Origin: CAZIVO01 sp964542765
GTDB lineage: Bacteria > Planctomycetota > UBA1135 > UBA2386
Assembly (NCBI GenBank): GCA_964542765.1
Contig: CAZIVO010000024.1
Coordinates: forward strand, 1 to 39,403
Length of the DNA: 39,403 bases
Direction: 5' to 3'
The translations under genes and the position numbers were made by a program. The notes below the pieces were generated by a model. The model was given only the letters and a program-made list of their open reading frames with translations, searched no databases and had not been told where the DNA came from. Of the stretch, positions 16,120 through 24,289 are shown one piece after another; position 1 is the stretch's first letter; every line of letters starts with the position of its first letter.

Positions 16120-18072
16120 TTGACCCAATCAGATGATGGTAAACCGGCCACGCCTCTGCTGGACCGAATCGACTCCCCCGCGGATTTGAAGACGCTGGCG
16201 AGGGAGGACCTACCTGCTCTCGCCGCCGAACTTCGAGCCGTGATTCTGGACACGGTTGCGCAAACCGGTGGGCACCTGGGTTCCGGGATGGGCGTGGTGG
16301 AGTTGACCATCGCGCTGCATTACATCTTTGACTTCAAGAACGATCGTCTTGTTTGGGATGTTGGTCATCAGTGCTATCCGCACAAATTGCTGACCGAGCG
16401 CAAGAAGAGCTTCCACACCCTTCGCCAAAAAGACGGGCTGTCTGGTTTCAGTAACCGTTTCGAGTCGCCTTACGATGCCTATTTGATGGGGCATGCCGGA
16501 ACGGCAACCTCGGCAGCCCTGGGTATTTCGATGGCAGACCGATTGCTCGAGGTCGATCGTCACGTTGTAGCAGTGGTCGGTGATGCGGCCATGGGTTGCG
16601 GTGTAGCATTCGAAGCACTCAATCACGCGGGCTCGCTTGAGGATGGCCGACTTCTGGTGGTTCTCAATGACAACAAGTGGTCGATTGCCCAGACGGTGGG
16701 CGCCTTGTCTCGGTACCTGAGCCGGGTGCGTTCAGGCAGCTTGTACAATCAAGCGAAGAAGCGACTCCACCACCTGATCCAGTCGATCCCCGTGATCGGG
16801 AAGGACATCGACGATCGTCTCGGCCAGGGCGTCGAGATGCTGCGGAACATCCTCGACCCCGGCCATATTTTTGAGGAACTTGGGTTCCAGTACTTCGGTC
16901 CTGTCGATGGCCATGACGTGGAAGAGGTCGTCAAGATTTTTGAGCGCGTTCGTGACCGCGAGGGCCTGGTTTTGGTTCACACCAAGACGGAGAAGGGTAA
17001 GGGTGTTCCCGGTTCGCAGAAGAAGTATGACCGCGCTCATGCTGCCAAGCCCAAACCGGTGCCCGTAGAGCCGAAGATCATCCTGCCGGCATCAGCGTCG
17101 AAGAAGAAAGGTCGCTCCTGGACAGCTTGGTTCTCGGAGGGGATTGACGAACTTGCGCAGAAAGACTCGCGAGTGCTTGCCATCACGGCAGCCATGCCCG
17201 ATGGCACAGGTTTGATGGAGTTTCGTGAGAAGTTCCCAGATCGATTCATCGATGCCGGCATTGCCGAGCAGCATGCGGTAGCCCTGAGTTCGGGACTGGC
17301 CACGGCGGGGATGCGGCCAGTTGCGGCGATTTACTCGACCTTCTTGCAACGTGGTTATGACCAGGTCTTTCAGGAGGTCTTGCTGCAAGGCGTTCCGGTC
17401 ATGTTTTGCATGGACCGTGCGGGCTTGGTTGGCGAGGACGGGGCGACACACAATGGAGCCTTCGATATTGCCTACCTGCGGACCATCCCTGGGATTGTTC
17501 TGATGGCCCCCAAGGACGGTCTGGAACTCAAGGAGATGATGGCCTTCGGCCTGACCTTGGAGACATCCTCCGGTATTCGTTACGGTCGCGGTCGCGCGCC
17601 CGAAGAAGGCGAACTCGTGGGTTGGCATGGTAGGCGTCAGGAGATCGAACTCGGTAAGAGTGAGACCCTTCGCGAGGGTCAGGACGGGGCGATCTTGGTG
17701 TATGGACACATGTCATCGATCGCTCTTGATGCTGCAGAGGCACTGGCCGGGCATGGGCTATCGATCGAGGTCGTGAATGCGCGTTTTGTGAAGCCTCTCG
17801 ATGAGGCCTGTATCCTCGATCTGGCGGAGCGTCACGACCATGTTGTGACCTTGGAAGATCATTCTGTCTTGGGAGGTTTTGGTTCGGCGGTGCTCGAGGC
17901 GGTAGCCCGGCATGGTCCGATGCGTGCGCGCTTCGACCTCATGGGGATGCCGGATTGCTTCCCTGAACACATGAGCCGTTCAGAGGTGCTGGAAGAGGTC
18001 GGTCTCGATGTGAAGGGTGTGGTGCGGGCCTTTCTGGCTCGAAAAGCGGTGCGGGATCTGAGCCCGACCTAG
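16120..18072 (+). CDS. dxs: 1-deoxy-D-xylulose-5-phosphate synthase
   Basis: The thiamine-diphosphate enzyme that joins pyruvate and glyceraldehyde 3-phosphate in the first step of the MEP isoprenoid pathway. The 650-aa protein shows GHLGSGMGVVELTIALHYIF, WDVGHQCYPHKLLTER, the ThDP motif VVGDAAMGCGVAFEALNHAG ending in NDN, and the transketolase-like half with AGIAEQHAVALSSGLA and LVGEDGATHNGAFDIAYLR. The ThDP motif reads GDA where the common form is GDG. The frame is open upstream into ispA; the TTG at 16120 (MTQSDDGKPATPLLDRI), 5 bp after the ispA stop, is the likely start. Confidence 0.94.
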   Translation: MTQSDDGKPATPLLDRIDSPADLKTLAREDLPALAAELRAVILDTVAQTGGHLGSGMGVVELTIALHYIFDFKNDRLVWDVGHQCYPHKLLTERKKSFHTLRQKDGLSGFSNRFESPYDAYLMGHAGTATSAALGISMADRLLEVDRHVVAVVGDAAMGCGVAFEALNHAGSLEDGRLLVVLNDNKWSIAQTVGALSRYLSRVRSGSLYNQAKKRLHHLIQSIPVIGKDIDDRLGQGVEMLRNILDPGHIFEELGFQYFGPVDGHDVEEVVKIFERVRDREGLVLVHTKTEKGKGVPGSQKKYDRAHAAKPKPVPVEPKIILPASASKKKGRSWTAWFSEGIDELAQKDSRVLAITAAMPDGTGLMEFREKFPDRFIDAGIAEQHAVALSSGLATAGMRPVAAIYSTFLQRGYDQVFQEVLLQGVPVMFCMDRAGLVGEDGATHNGAFDIAYLRTIPGIVLMAPKDGLELKEMMAFGLTLETSSGIRYGRGRAPEEGELVGWHGRRQEIELGKSETLREGQDGAILVYGHMSSIALDAAEALAGHGLSIEVVNARFVKPLDEACILDLAERHDHVVTLEDHSVLGGFGSAVLEAVARHGPMRARFDLMGMPDCFPEHMSRSEVLEEVGLDVKGVVRAFLARKAVRDLSPT

Positions 18073-18082
18073 GAGTGCCCTC

Positions 18083-18223
18083 ATGGCCAAGCGCCACCAC
18101 GCATCGGCACAGTTCTGGCGACTTGCTTCGTCATTGCTTGGCCCGCCAGTCGGCTGGCCCTCTGCTAGTGATTCATCTTCCATTTGCATGCTGCCTTTGC
18201 ACCAGCGATCGAGGTTGTCTTGA
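18083..18223 (+). CDS. Possible 46-aa ORF coupled to nadK
   Basis: Between dxs and nadK, an ATG at 18083 follows a good Shine-Dalgarno (AGGAG, 7 bp upstream). It opens a 46-codon frame, MAKRHHASAQFWRLASSLLG onward, that stops exactly at the TTG start of nadK (TTGA overlap). The peptide is basic at the N terminus and resembles no family I know. The perfect overlap and ribosome site argue for translation, perhaps as a leader that feeds ribosomes to nadK. The short length and unremarkable composition keep confidence low. Confidence 0.35.
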   Translation: MAKRHHASAQFWRLASSLLGPPVGWPSASDSSSICMLPLHQRSRLS

Positions 18224-19119
18224 CATCCGTCATGCTCGTTGGGGATGAGCGCAAGGGCGGGACCCGGGCCTCGATCGAAGATTTTGCGGACTGGCTGCGA
18301 GGCCAGGTCGATACGGTGACCGTTGTTCTGGACCGCAACGAGTCGCTCGAACATCACGAGTCGGATCTCGTTGTGGTGTTAGGGGGCGATGGTTCCATGC
18401 TGGCCACTGCCCGGCGCATGGGTAGCAATCAAGCGCCTACGCTAGGGATCAATCTCGGGCGCTTGGGCTTTTTGACGGCATTCAGGCACGATCAGGCCAG
18501 AGAAGCCGTGGGGATGGCCTTGCGAGGAGAGCTTGTCGAAGAGCGTCGCATGATGCTCACTTGCCACGTGCAGCGTGAAGGCGGTGAGATGACTCCGCCG
18601 GTCTTGTGCCTCAACGATGGCGTGCTGACCAGGGCTGCATCGGCAGGGATCGTGGTGATCACGGCCGAGCGTGTGGAGCGTGAATTGGCCACATATTCGG
18701 GGGACGGGGTGATCGTCGCGACGGCGATCGGATCGACGGCTTATTCTCTCGCGGCGGGTGGCCCGGTGATCACACCGAATCTCGACGCACTCGTCTTGAC
18801 GTCGCTGGCACCGCACAGTTTGACGGTGAGGCCCCTGGTTGTGCCATCCCAGGATGGTCTCGATCTCGTTGTCAAAGAAGGCGGCGGCGAGTCCAGCTGT
18901 GCTTTGGTGGTCGACGGTCAGGTTTCCCTGGAGGTAGCAGTGGGTGAGCGTGTTTGCCTGCGCCCTTCCGATGTCGAATTTCGTCATCTGACTCGTGGAC
19001 CGGGCAGCTTCTTCGAGATCTTGCGGGAGAAGTTTGGCTGGGCAGACACGCCCAGACAGAGGGTTAGAGATCTCGGTGGTGCTGATACCCCGTTGCCTGA
19101 GCCTGATCAGGTGGAGTGA
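18220..19119 (+). CDS. nadK: NAD kinase
   Basis: Phosphorylates NAD to NADP. The 299-aa protein has the family signature GGDGSMLATAR (55-65), then NLGRLGFLTAF, NDGVL, and the conserved glycine-rich block SGDGVIVATAIGSTAYSLAAGGPVI split over about 174-198. The C-terminal region SLTVRPLVVP is also typical. The start is debatable: TTG at 18220 has GAGG upstream and overlaps a small ORF stop; TTG at 18184 and ATG at 18232 are alternatives. The last 25 residues (PRQRVRDLGGADTPLPEPDQ) extend past the usual end. It converges with the SGNH hydrolase. Confidence 0.93.
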   Translation: MTSVMLVGDERKGGTRASIEDFADWLRGQVDTVTVVLDRNESLEHHESDLVVVLGGDGSMLATARRMGSNQAPTLGINLGRLGFLTAFRHDQAREAVGMALRGELVEERRMMLTCHVQREGGEMTPPVLCLNDGVLTRAASAGIVVITAERVERELATYSGDGVIVATAIGSTAYSLAAGGPVITPNLDALVLTSLAPHSLTVRPLVVPSQDGLDLVVKEGGGESSCALVVDGQVSLEVAVGERVCLRPSDVEFRHLTRGPGSFFEILREKFGWADTPRQRVRDLGGADTPLPEPDQVE

Positions 19120-19132
19120 CTCCTCTGCTCGG

Positions 19133-19147
19133 CCACCTGCACGGTGG
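19133..19147. terminator. Weak hairpin between convergent nadK and SGNH genes
   Basis: CCACC and GGTGG pair around a 5-base loop in the 84-bp gap between two convergent genes. The stem is short and no T-run follows, so termination is only suggested by position. Confidence 0.25.
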
Positions 19148-19203
19148 TTCCTGTTGATCGCGAGAGAGCTCGGCTCCTGTTCGCTGCAGATCCACGGGGG
19201 AGC

Positions 19204-20601
19204 TTAGCGGAGGAATCGGGCCCAACTCCTGCTCGCCATCAGTTTTTCGGCGACGACAGCGGCCATTTCGCGGCAGCCGGCTGGACTCGCGTGAATCGGG
19301 TCGGGGTCGATGATCAGATCCTTCCAGGGGCTGGCCAGCGTGGTCAATGCGTTGATCTCGACTTCGATCAGCTGGTTGGACTCCGCAGGACCCTGCGGAA
19401 AGATGGGGCGGAAATGCGTGCCATTGAGGATGGTGGTGTCCGATGGCATCAGTGCTCCAGGGACGCACAAGGCGAACTCCGGATTGCTACCGGCAGGAAG
19501 TTTGAGCGCGACCGACCAGATGCCGTCGTCAGCGGTTTGATCGGGGGCTACACCATCGTCGGAGAGGACGGCGCGGAGGTTGTTGCCGCGCTCGCTCGGA
19601 TCAGGAACGACGAGTAAGTAGATCCGCGGACGATCATCGGGTGAGGTTGGCACCTCGACGCCGTGCGTATTCACGATCAGGTGGAGTCGCGCGGAGTATT
19701 TCCATGGTTGCTGGAACTCCTGGTCTTGCGCCAGATGAAACGTTTGCCGGAAATCTGCCAGCGCCAGATCATGAGCAGTAGCGACTCGTTCGAATGTAGC
19801 TCTCGCGAAGCTATTGGGGAGGTTGGTATTGACCAGAATCAGGTCGATGTGCCGTTCCGCCGCTGTTTGTACGATCCCCTTGAGGATGTCCTCGAGGACC
19901 GGCTGCGGCACCCGGCAGGGTCCCGTATCGGGCAATGGTTTTGGCGAAGGCAGGATCAAGCGGAGGAACCGGCTCTTTTTCAGGTGGCGTAGCATCGCGC
20001 CGAGGAAGCTGCCGTACTCAAACTGGTGTTCTCTTTGTGTTGAATGGTCATCAATGCCGCGAAAGAAGCTGTCGTTGTAGCCAAAGGCAAAGATGACGGC
20101 GTGTGGTTCATAGGTTCCATCGCGGACATGGCGATCGAACAGTATCCGGCCTTGCTGTGAGCTGTATCCAGGCACTGCGCGATTGCGAACCTGCACCTTC
20201 TTGCCGGCGGCCGCGCGCTGCAGGGATTGTGCGAGGAGCGAGGGCCAGGCTTCTTCGTTGCGCACGTAGAGCCCGAACGAGACGGAGTCTCCGAGGACCA
20301 GAACGCGGTAGGCATCCGGGTCTCGCGCGGAAAATTCATCACCACGAAATCCTTCGCTGTTGATCTTCACCGGCACGTCGATGTCTTCGCGGATCAAACT
20401 GAAGTTCGACTGTAAGCTCGGCCTCAATCGCCTGATGAGGTCGGGGTCGGGCTCGTAGAAGGTCGAACTGAAGATTTCACCGCGAGAGTCCTCGCTGGCA
20501 ACTTCTTCGTCGGTCAGCAAGTAGCCGATAATTTCGAGCGCCACACAAAGGGCGGCAACTGGCACGAGTGTGCGTAAGATCAGTTTCTTGAGCAGGTTCA
20601 T
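19204..20601 (-). CDS. Membrane-anchored SGNH/GDSL hydrolase with inserted beta-rich segment
   Basis: A 465-aa protein with an N-terminal membrane anchor (about 5-29) and an SGNH hydrolase fold. Block I is LVLGDSVSFG with Ser106, block II is VPGYSSQQG, and block III is FGYNDS with Asn176. The catalytic DxxH is DPIH at 434-437, followed by ASPAG. Such enzymes de-esterify or acylate polysaccharides and lipids; the substrate is unknown. Between block III and DxxH, about 320-410 is a beta-rich insertion (IYLLVVPDPSERGNN, LSDDGVAPDQTADDGIWS) resembling extracellular Ig-like modules. The start overlaps the helicase stop by ATGA. Confidence 0.87.
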   Translation of the reverse strand: MNLLKKLILRTLVPVAALCVALEIIGYLLTDEEVASEDSRGEIFSSTFYEPDPDLIRRLRPSLQSNFSLIREDIDVPVKINSEGFRGDEFSARDPDAYRVLVLGDSVSFGLYVRNEEAWPSLLAQSLQRAAAGKKVQVRNRAVPGYSSQQGRILFDRHVRDGTYEPHAVIFAFGYNDSFFRGIDDHSTQREHQFEYGSFLGAMLRHLKKSRFLRLILPSPKPLPDTGPCRVPQPVLEDILKGIVQTAAERHIDLILVNTNLPNSFARATFERVATAHDLALADFRQTFHLAQDQEFQQPWKYSARLHLIVNTHGVEVPTSPDDRPRIYLLVVPDPSERGNNLRAVLSDDGVAPDQTADDGIWSVALKLPAGSNPEFALCVPGALMPSDTTILNGTHFRPIFPQGPAESNQLIEVEINALTTLASPWKDLIIDPDPIHASPAGCREMAAVVAEKLMASRSWARFLR

Positions 20602-22601
20602 CCCAGTTCGAACTGCCGCTTTGCATCGACAACGTCTCGGTTGATACAGACGATTGATTCGGCCAAGGTGTTGATAAGCGAGTAGTCTCCGCTGAGAGCG
20701 GTTCTGAGTTGTCTCAGCATCTGGATGGCCATGCGCATGGTTCGCACGGCATCGCCACCGTCATTGCCGCAGATCTTTTGGAGCTTGCTGATAGATACTC
20801 CTCGGCTCCAGGCATCCACTGCGGGCACGATGCCAAACTCGGGCAGCTTGATGGTGTCCTTGAAGCCCGCTTCGCGTTCGAGGCTCGCGAATCGAGATAT
20901 CGCCGTTGCCATTCGTTGTGCGTTGGGGCCCAGCATTCGCCGACCCGCTTCGCCAGAGGGGTCGTTACGTCGATCCTCGTGTACGAGCGCAGCGAAGGTG
21001 CAGGCGAGTTGATGAATGTCCATCGATTCGAGGACCCCCTGAAAGAGGAGTTCGGTGACCTGGATCTCGTAGCCATTGATCTTCTGGGCGATCTTGCCAC
21101 GTGGCAGGAGTTTGGAATCATCGATGTAGCCGGCTTCGATGAGGACCGCAATCTTGGCGCGGAGAGCTGCGCGGGCCTGACCTCGCTTGCGATCGCGATT
21201 CTTCTGGCTCCCGGTTTGCGCCTGGAAGGCTGCGAAGGATTGGTCATAGGCCGAGACCAGATCAGCCCCCATATGCTCATACAGATTGAGAATCGTCGAG
21301 TAGGAGAGGTTGAATCGCGACGTTATGGGCTCTGATTTGCCGCCGAAGAGGGCGCTCAGCGGTGCGTCTTCGATGTCCTCGTCATCGAGAATCGAGATGA
21401 CCAGACCACTCCGGTCGATCCCCTGGCGGCCAGCTCGGCCTGCCATCTGCAGATAGTCGCGTGTCTTCATGTAGTCAAAAGTGACTCCGTCGAATTTCCT
21501 CAGCGAGTCGAAGACGACGGTGCGTGCAGGCATGTTGATTCCCAACGCGAAGGTTTCGGTCGTGAAGAGGATTTTCACGAGGCCCGATGTGAAGAGTCGT
21601 TCGACGACTTCTTTGTGGATGGGAAGCATACCAGCATGGTGGTATCCAACCCCTCGACTGGCGCGCTGATAGATTGCCTTGAGTGTCGGATCCTGGTCTG
21701 GATCGAGTTCGAACTTGTCGCAAATCTCTTTGAACAGGCTGGTGATTTTCTGTCGTCCATCTTTCTCGATAGCGTTGCGGTGCTGGTTGAGATCTGCCTT
21801 GATTTCGCACTCTTTTCGGCTGAAGCAGAAGAACAGGACGGGCAACAGATTTTTGCTCTGCAACTCGTTGAGTATGAGTTGGGTTGCCTTTCCGGTACGG
21901 CGGATTCGACGGGTTGGTCGGCGCGAGTATCTGTGGTGTCGGCCCCGTGACCCCCGCTCGTTTTCTTGCTGTCTTCGGATCAGATGGGCCCCGCGCTTTC
22001 TTTGCGCGAGGTTGAATAAGCCGGGCACGGGATGAAAGAGCTGGTGCTTGAGTGGCACGGGTCTCTTCTCGTGCCGGATGATCTCAAGGTCTTGCGGTCG
22101 GATCGACTGTAGCCACTTGCCGAATTGCGCAAGGTTGCTGATGGTTGCGCTCAGACCGACGAAGCGAACGTGTTCGGGGGCGAAGATGAGACTCTCTTCC
22201 CACACCGTGCCGCGTTCGGGGTCATCCATGAAGTGGATCTCGTCGAAGATAACGAAGTCGACAACATCGAATCGACGTGGTTCTTCGAACACGGCATTGC
22301 GGAAGATCTCGGTGGTCATGATGACAACCGGCGCATCGGGGTTCAGGGTCAGGTCGCCTGTCATGAGGCCTACATCGATCCCGTCTTCCTTGAAATCGCG
22401 AAACTTCTGATTGCTCAGAGCTTTGATAGGACTCGTGTAGATGACTTTTCGGCCAACGGCTACCGACTCCTCGATCGCATATTCCCCGACAAGAGTTTTG
22501 CCTGCGCCGGTGGGGGCCGAGAGCAGCACGTTCTTGCCATCTTCGATGCCCTGGATCGCGCGGACCTGGAACGAGTTGAGGGTGTAGCCTTTGAACTGCA
22601 T
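20598..22601 (-). CDS. Ski2-like DExH-box helicase
   Basis: A 667-aa superfamily 2 helicase of the Ski2/Mtr4 type, probably acting on RNA in the cytosol. Seen in order: Q-motif-like GYTLNSFQVRAIQ, Walker A APTGAGKT (29-36), TSPIKALSNQKFRD, Walker B DEIH (120-123), motif III LSATISN (150-156), RGVGYHHAGMLP, TTETFALGINMPARTVVFDS and motif VI QMAGRAGRQGID. An Arg-rich stretch (about 202-245, ERGSRGRHHRYSRRPTRRIR) sits between the RecA domains. The C-terminal 250 residues are helical, as in the winged-helix and ratchet regions of Ski2 proteins. It is coupled with a membrane SGNH hydrolase, an unexpected partner. Confidence 0.9.
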   Translation of the reverse strand: MQFKGYTLNSFQVRAIQGIEDGKNVLLSAPTGAGKTLVGEYAIEESVAVGRKVIYTSPIKALSNQKFRDFKEDGIDVGLMTGDLTLNPDAPVVIMTTEIFRNAVFEEPRRFDVVDFVIFDEIHFMDDPERGTVWEESLIFAPEHVRFVGLSATISNLAQFGKWLQSIRPQDLEIIRHEKRPVPLKHQLFHPVPGLFNLAQRKRGAHLIRRQQENERGSRGRHHRYSRRPTRRIRRTGKATQLILNELQSKNLLPVLFFCFSRKECEIKADLNQHRNAIEKDGRQKITSLFKEICDKFELDPDQDPTLKAIYQRASRGVGYHHAGMLPIHKEVVERLFTSGLVKILFTTETFALGINMPARTVVFDSLRKFDGVTFDYMKTRDYLQMAGRAGRQGIDRSGLVISILDDEDIEDAPLSALFGGKSEPITSRFNLSYSTILNLYEHMGADLVSAYDQSFAAFQAQTGSQKNRDRKRGQARAALRAKIAVLIEAGYIDDSKLLPRGKIAQKINGYEIQVTELLFQGVLESMDIHQLACTFAALVHEDRRNDPSGEAGRRMLGPNAQRMATAISRFASLEREAGFKDTIKLPEFGIVPAVDAWSRGVSISKLQKICGNDGGDAVRTMRMAIQMLRQLRTALSGDYSLINTLAESIVCINRDVVDAKRQFELG

Positions 22602-22655
22602 GCGAGATCACCGCGTGTGATACGGCGGACGCAAGTAGATGTGTCCGGCATCTGT

Positions 22656-22726
22656 TTTTCCACGAGCTTTCCACATCGTTTGAAGTTCTTCAGGGTCTGG
22701 CTCGCTGGCGACCCCGGTTTTCCACC
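22656..22726 (+). promoter_or_regulatory. Three DnaA-box-like 9-mers
   Basis: TTTTCCACG (22656), CTTTCCACA (22667) and TTTTCCACC (22718) each differ by one base from the relaxed DnaA box TTWTNCACA, all in the same orientation. They lie in the 433-bp gap 22602-23034 between divergent genes. No dnaA, dnaN or gyr gene is nearby, so an origin is not claimed; a regulator site or chance is equally possible. Confidence 0.2.
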
Positions 22727-22884
22727 GAATAGGGGGTGATTTGTGAGGAACTGAAAGATTGGCTTCGTGTTCGTCCTCGGGCACGGCTTGGTTTCATCAT
22801 GGCCTGGTGGAGGAACCTGCCATGACGGTCGATAGCTTGCTTCCCATGCTTGTGGCTCTGCGCTATGGTCAGTGGTGGCCGGCG

Positions 22885-22920
22885 ATACGACTGCCGGTCA
22901 GGTCCTTTTGCAAGTCGTAT
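22885..22920 (+). other. Inverted repeat in intergenic gap
   Basis: ATACGACT (22885-22892) and AGTCGTAT (22913-22920) form a perfect 8-bp inverted repeat with a 20-bp spacer. A 10-bp direct repeat CGGTCAGGTC (22895-22904 and 22944-22953) overlaps the region. Both lie upstream of the small gene at 23035 and may be an operator or leader structure. Apart from these and the 9-mers nearby I see nothing definite in 22602-23034. Confidence 0.3.
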
Positions 22921-23034
22921 TGGTGGCGGTGCGGATGAGTCGGCGGTCAGGTCGGTGCTCGACGTTTGGAGGAGCTTCCTGGTGCGCGACCGTGCTGTCA
23001 GCAGAATCGTTGTTTTCTTTTGGGAGGTTCACTA

Positions 23035-23304
23035 GTGGATAAGCAGGTTGATGGAGCTGTTGTTACCAGCACTACGAACGCATCGAACGCGCTTCGCAGA
23101 CTGTCGCAGATCAAGGTTTTGGCCCGTCTCGTAGAGCATGAACTCGCGACGGCAAAGTCCTCGAAGGATGTGACGCTGGATCGTGAGATTGCCGAGAACA
23201 TCCTCGACACTCTTGAGGTCTACATCGATGACTTTGAGAGTGCGCCGACCAGCAAGCGCAATCGTCAGGGAGAGCCCAAGCCCAGCGTTACGCGTCTGAA
23301 CTGA
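23035..23304 (+). CDS. Small hypothetical helical protein
   Basis: An 89-aa protein starting at a GTG with a strong Shine-Dalgarno (GGGAGG, 8 bp upstream); the frame is open to 22966 but that extension lacks a ribosome site. The middle is amphipathic helix (NALRRLSQIKVLARLVEHEL and DREIAENILDTLEVYIDDFE), and the tail is basic and polar. It recalls XseB-sized proteins but lacks their motif, so no function is assigned. It precedes the FtsQ-like gene by 19 bp, which suggests one transcript. Confidence 0.7.
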   Translation: MDKQVDGAVVTSTTNASNALRRLSQIKVLARLVEHELATAKSSKDVTLDREIAENILDTLEVYIDDFESAPTSKRNRQGEPKPSVTRLN

Positions 23305-23323
23305 ACGGGCCAGAGGACGGCCC

Positions 23324-24235
23324 ATGGCAAGGAGATCCACTCGGACTCAGGCTCCGATGGCCCGCAGTCGCGCTTGGCTCTTGCGCGGTGTCGTCCTCTT
23401 GGCTCTGGTTCTTACCTTGTGGATCGCGGGACCCGGCGCTTGGCAAGCGCTGGCCTTGCGACGTGCCGCTCAGCCTGACATGAGTCCTCGTGTCACGCTC
23501 GACCGAGTCGGGTTTCACGATCTGCCTACTTGGGTTGGGGACGATCTTCTCGTCGGGATACTGCAGGACTTGCAGCCACGCCTCACGGGAAGCATAGGCA
23601 TCATGGATGATGCGGCGGCTGTCCTGCTCGAGACTTCACTCACTGACTCTCCTTGGGTCAGGAGCGTTTCGTTACGACGTCGGTTTCCCGATCGCCTTGT
23701 CGCCGAGCTAGAACTCCGGCGGCCCTTGTTGAGTGTGCACGAAGGTCCCGATGCGCACCTGCAGTGCTTGGTCGATGCGGAGGGAGTTTGCTTGCCGCCG
23801 ATTGCGGGCATCGGACTTCCCCGCACCCTTCTTGCGGATGGAGTGGCGGCAGCGCTTGAGTTTGGCAAGGTTCACGGTGACCCCCGTGTTAGAGCATCAG
23901 CCCTTGTGGCTGCCGAGTGGCGTGAGGAGATTGCCCCGCAGGTCCCGGGAGTGCCGGACCTCGCGGAGGTGGATGCCTCGAATTTGAACTATGTATTTTT
24001 GGCGGATAGCCGCTGGAGTGAGATTCGTGTCGGATTGGCCGGTCGCAACGGTGGTATGGCCTATTTCGGCTACGGGCATCCTCCGGGCTGCGCAGCGCCC
24101 AGGGTTGCTTCCGGTACCAAGGCTTCGGTGCTGCGGAAGGTTCTGGAGTCTTTCCCCGAATTGAAGGGATTGCGTGGGGGGGATTTGCGATTCCAGAAGC
24201 GGTGGAGAGACTGGTTGATTCTCCGCACAGACTGA
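23324..24235 (+). CDS. FtsQ-like single-pass membrane protein with POTRA-type domain
   Basis: A 303-aa protein: basic cytoplasmic tail (1-18), one membrane helix (about 19-36), then a POTRA-like region about 57-140. The segment SPWVRSVSLRRRFPDRLVAE followed by LELRRPLLSV closely follows the FtsQ/DivIB pattern in which the first pair of strands reads P-W-V...R..P..L.V.L.ER.P. The remaining C-terminal half resembles the FtsQ beta region only loosely. FtsQ is a divisome component; here no ftsA, ftsZ or mur gene is adjacent. The ATG has a Shine-Dalgarno-like AGAGGA. Assignment is by fold pattern, so moderate. Confidence 0.6.
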   Translation: MARRSTRTQAPMARSRAWLLRGVVLLALVLTLWIAGPGAWQALALRRAAQPDMSPRVTLDRVGFHDLPTWVGDDLLVGILQDLQPRLTGSIGIMDDAAAVLLETSLTDSPWVRSVSLRRRFPDRLVAELELRRPLLSVHEGPDAHLQCLVDAEGVCLPPIAGIGLPRTLLADGVAAALEFGKVHGDPRVRASALVAAEWREEIAPQVPGVPDLAEVDASNLNYVFLADSRWSEIRVGLAGRNGGMAYFGYGHPPGCAAPRVASGTKASVLRKVLESFPELKGLRGGDLRFQKRWRDWLILRTD

Positions 24236-24289
24236 CCCTCCTCCGCGGGTCAGCGCGCGTGGTGAATGAGTTAGTGTTCGGCCACCGAG

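Noticed and set aside
22656..22726. Replication origin
   Set aside because: Three imperfect DnaA-like sites alone, with no dnaA, dnaN, gidA or AT-rich unwinding region, do not support an origin.
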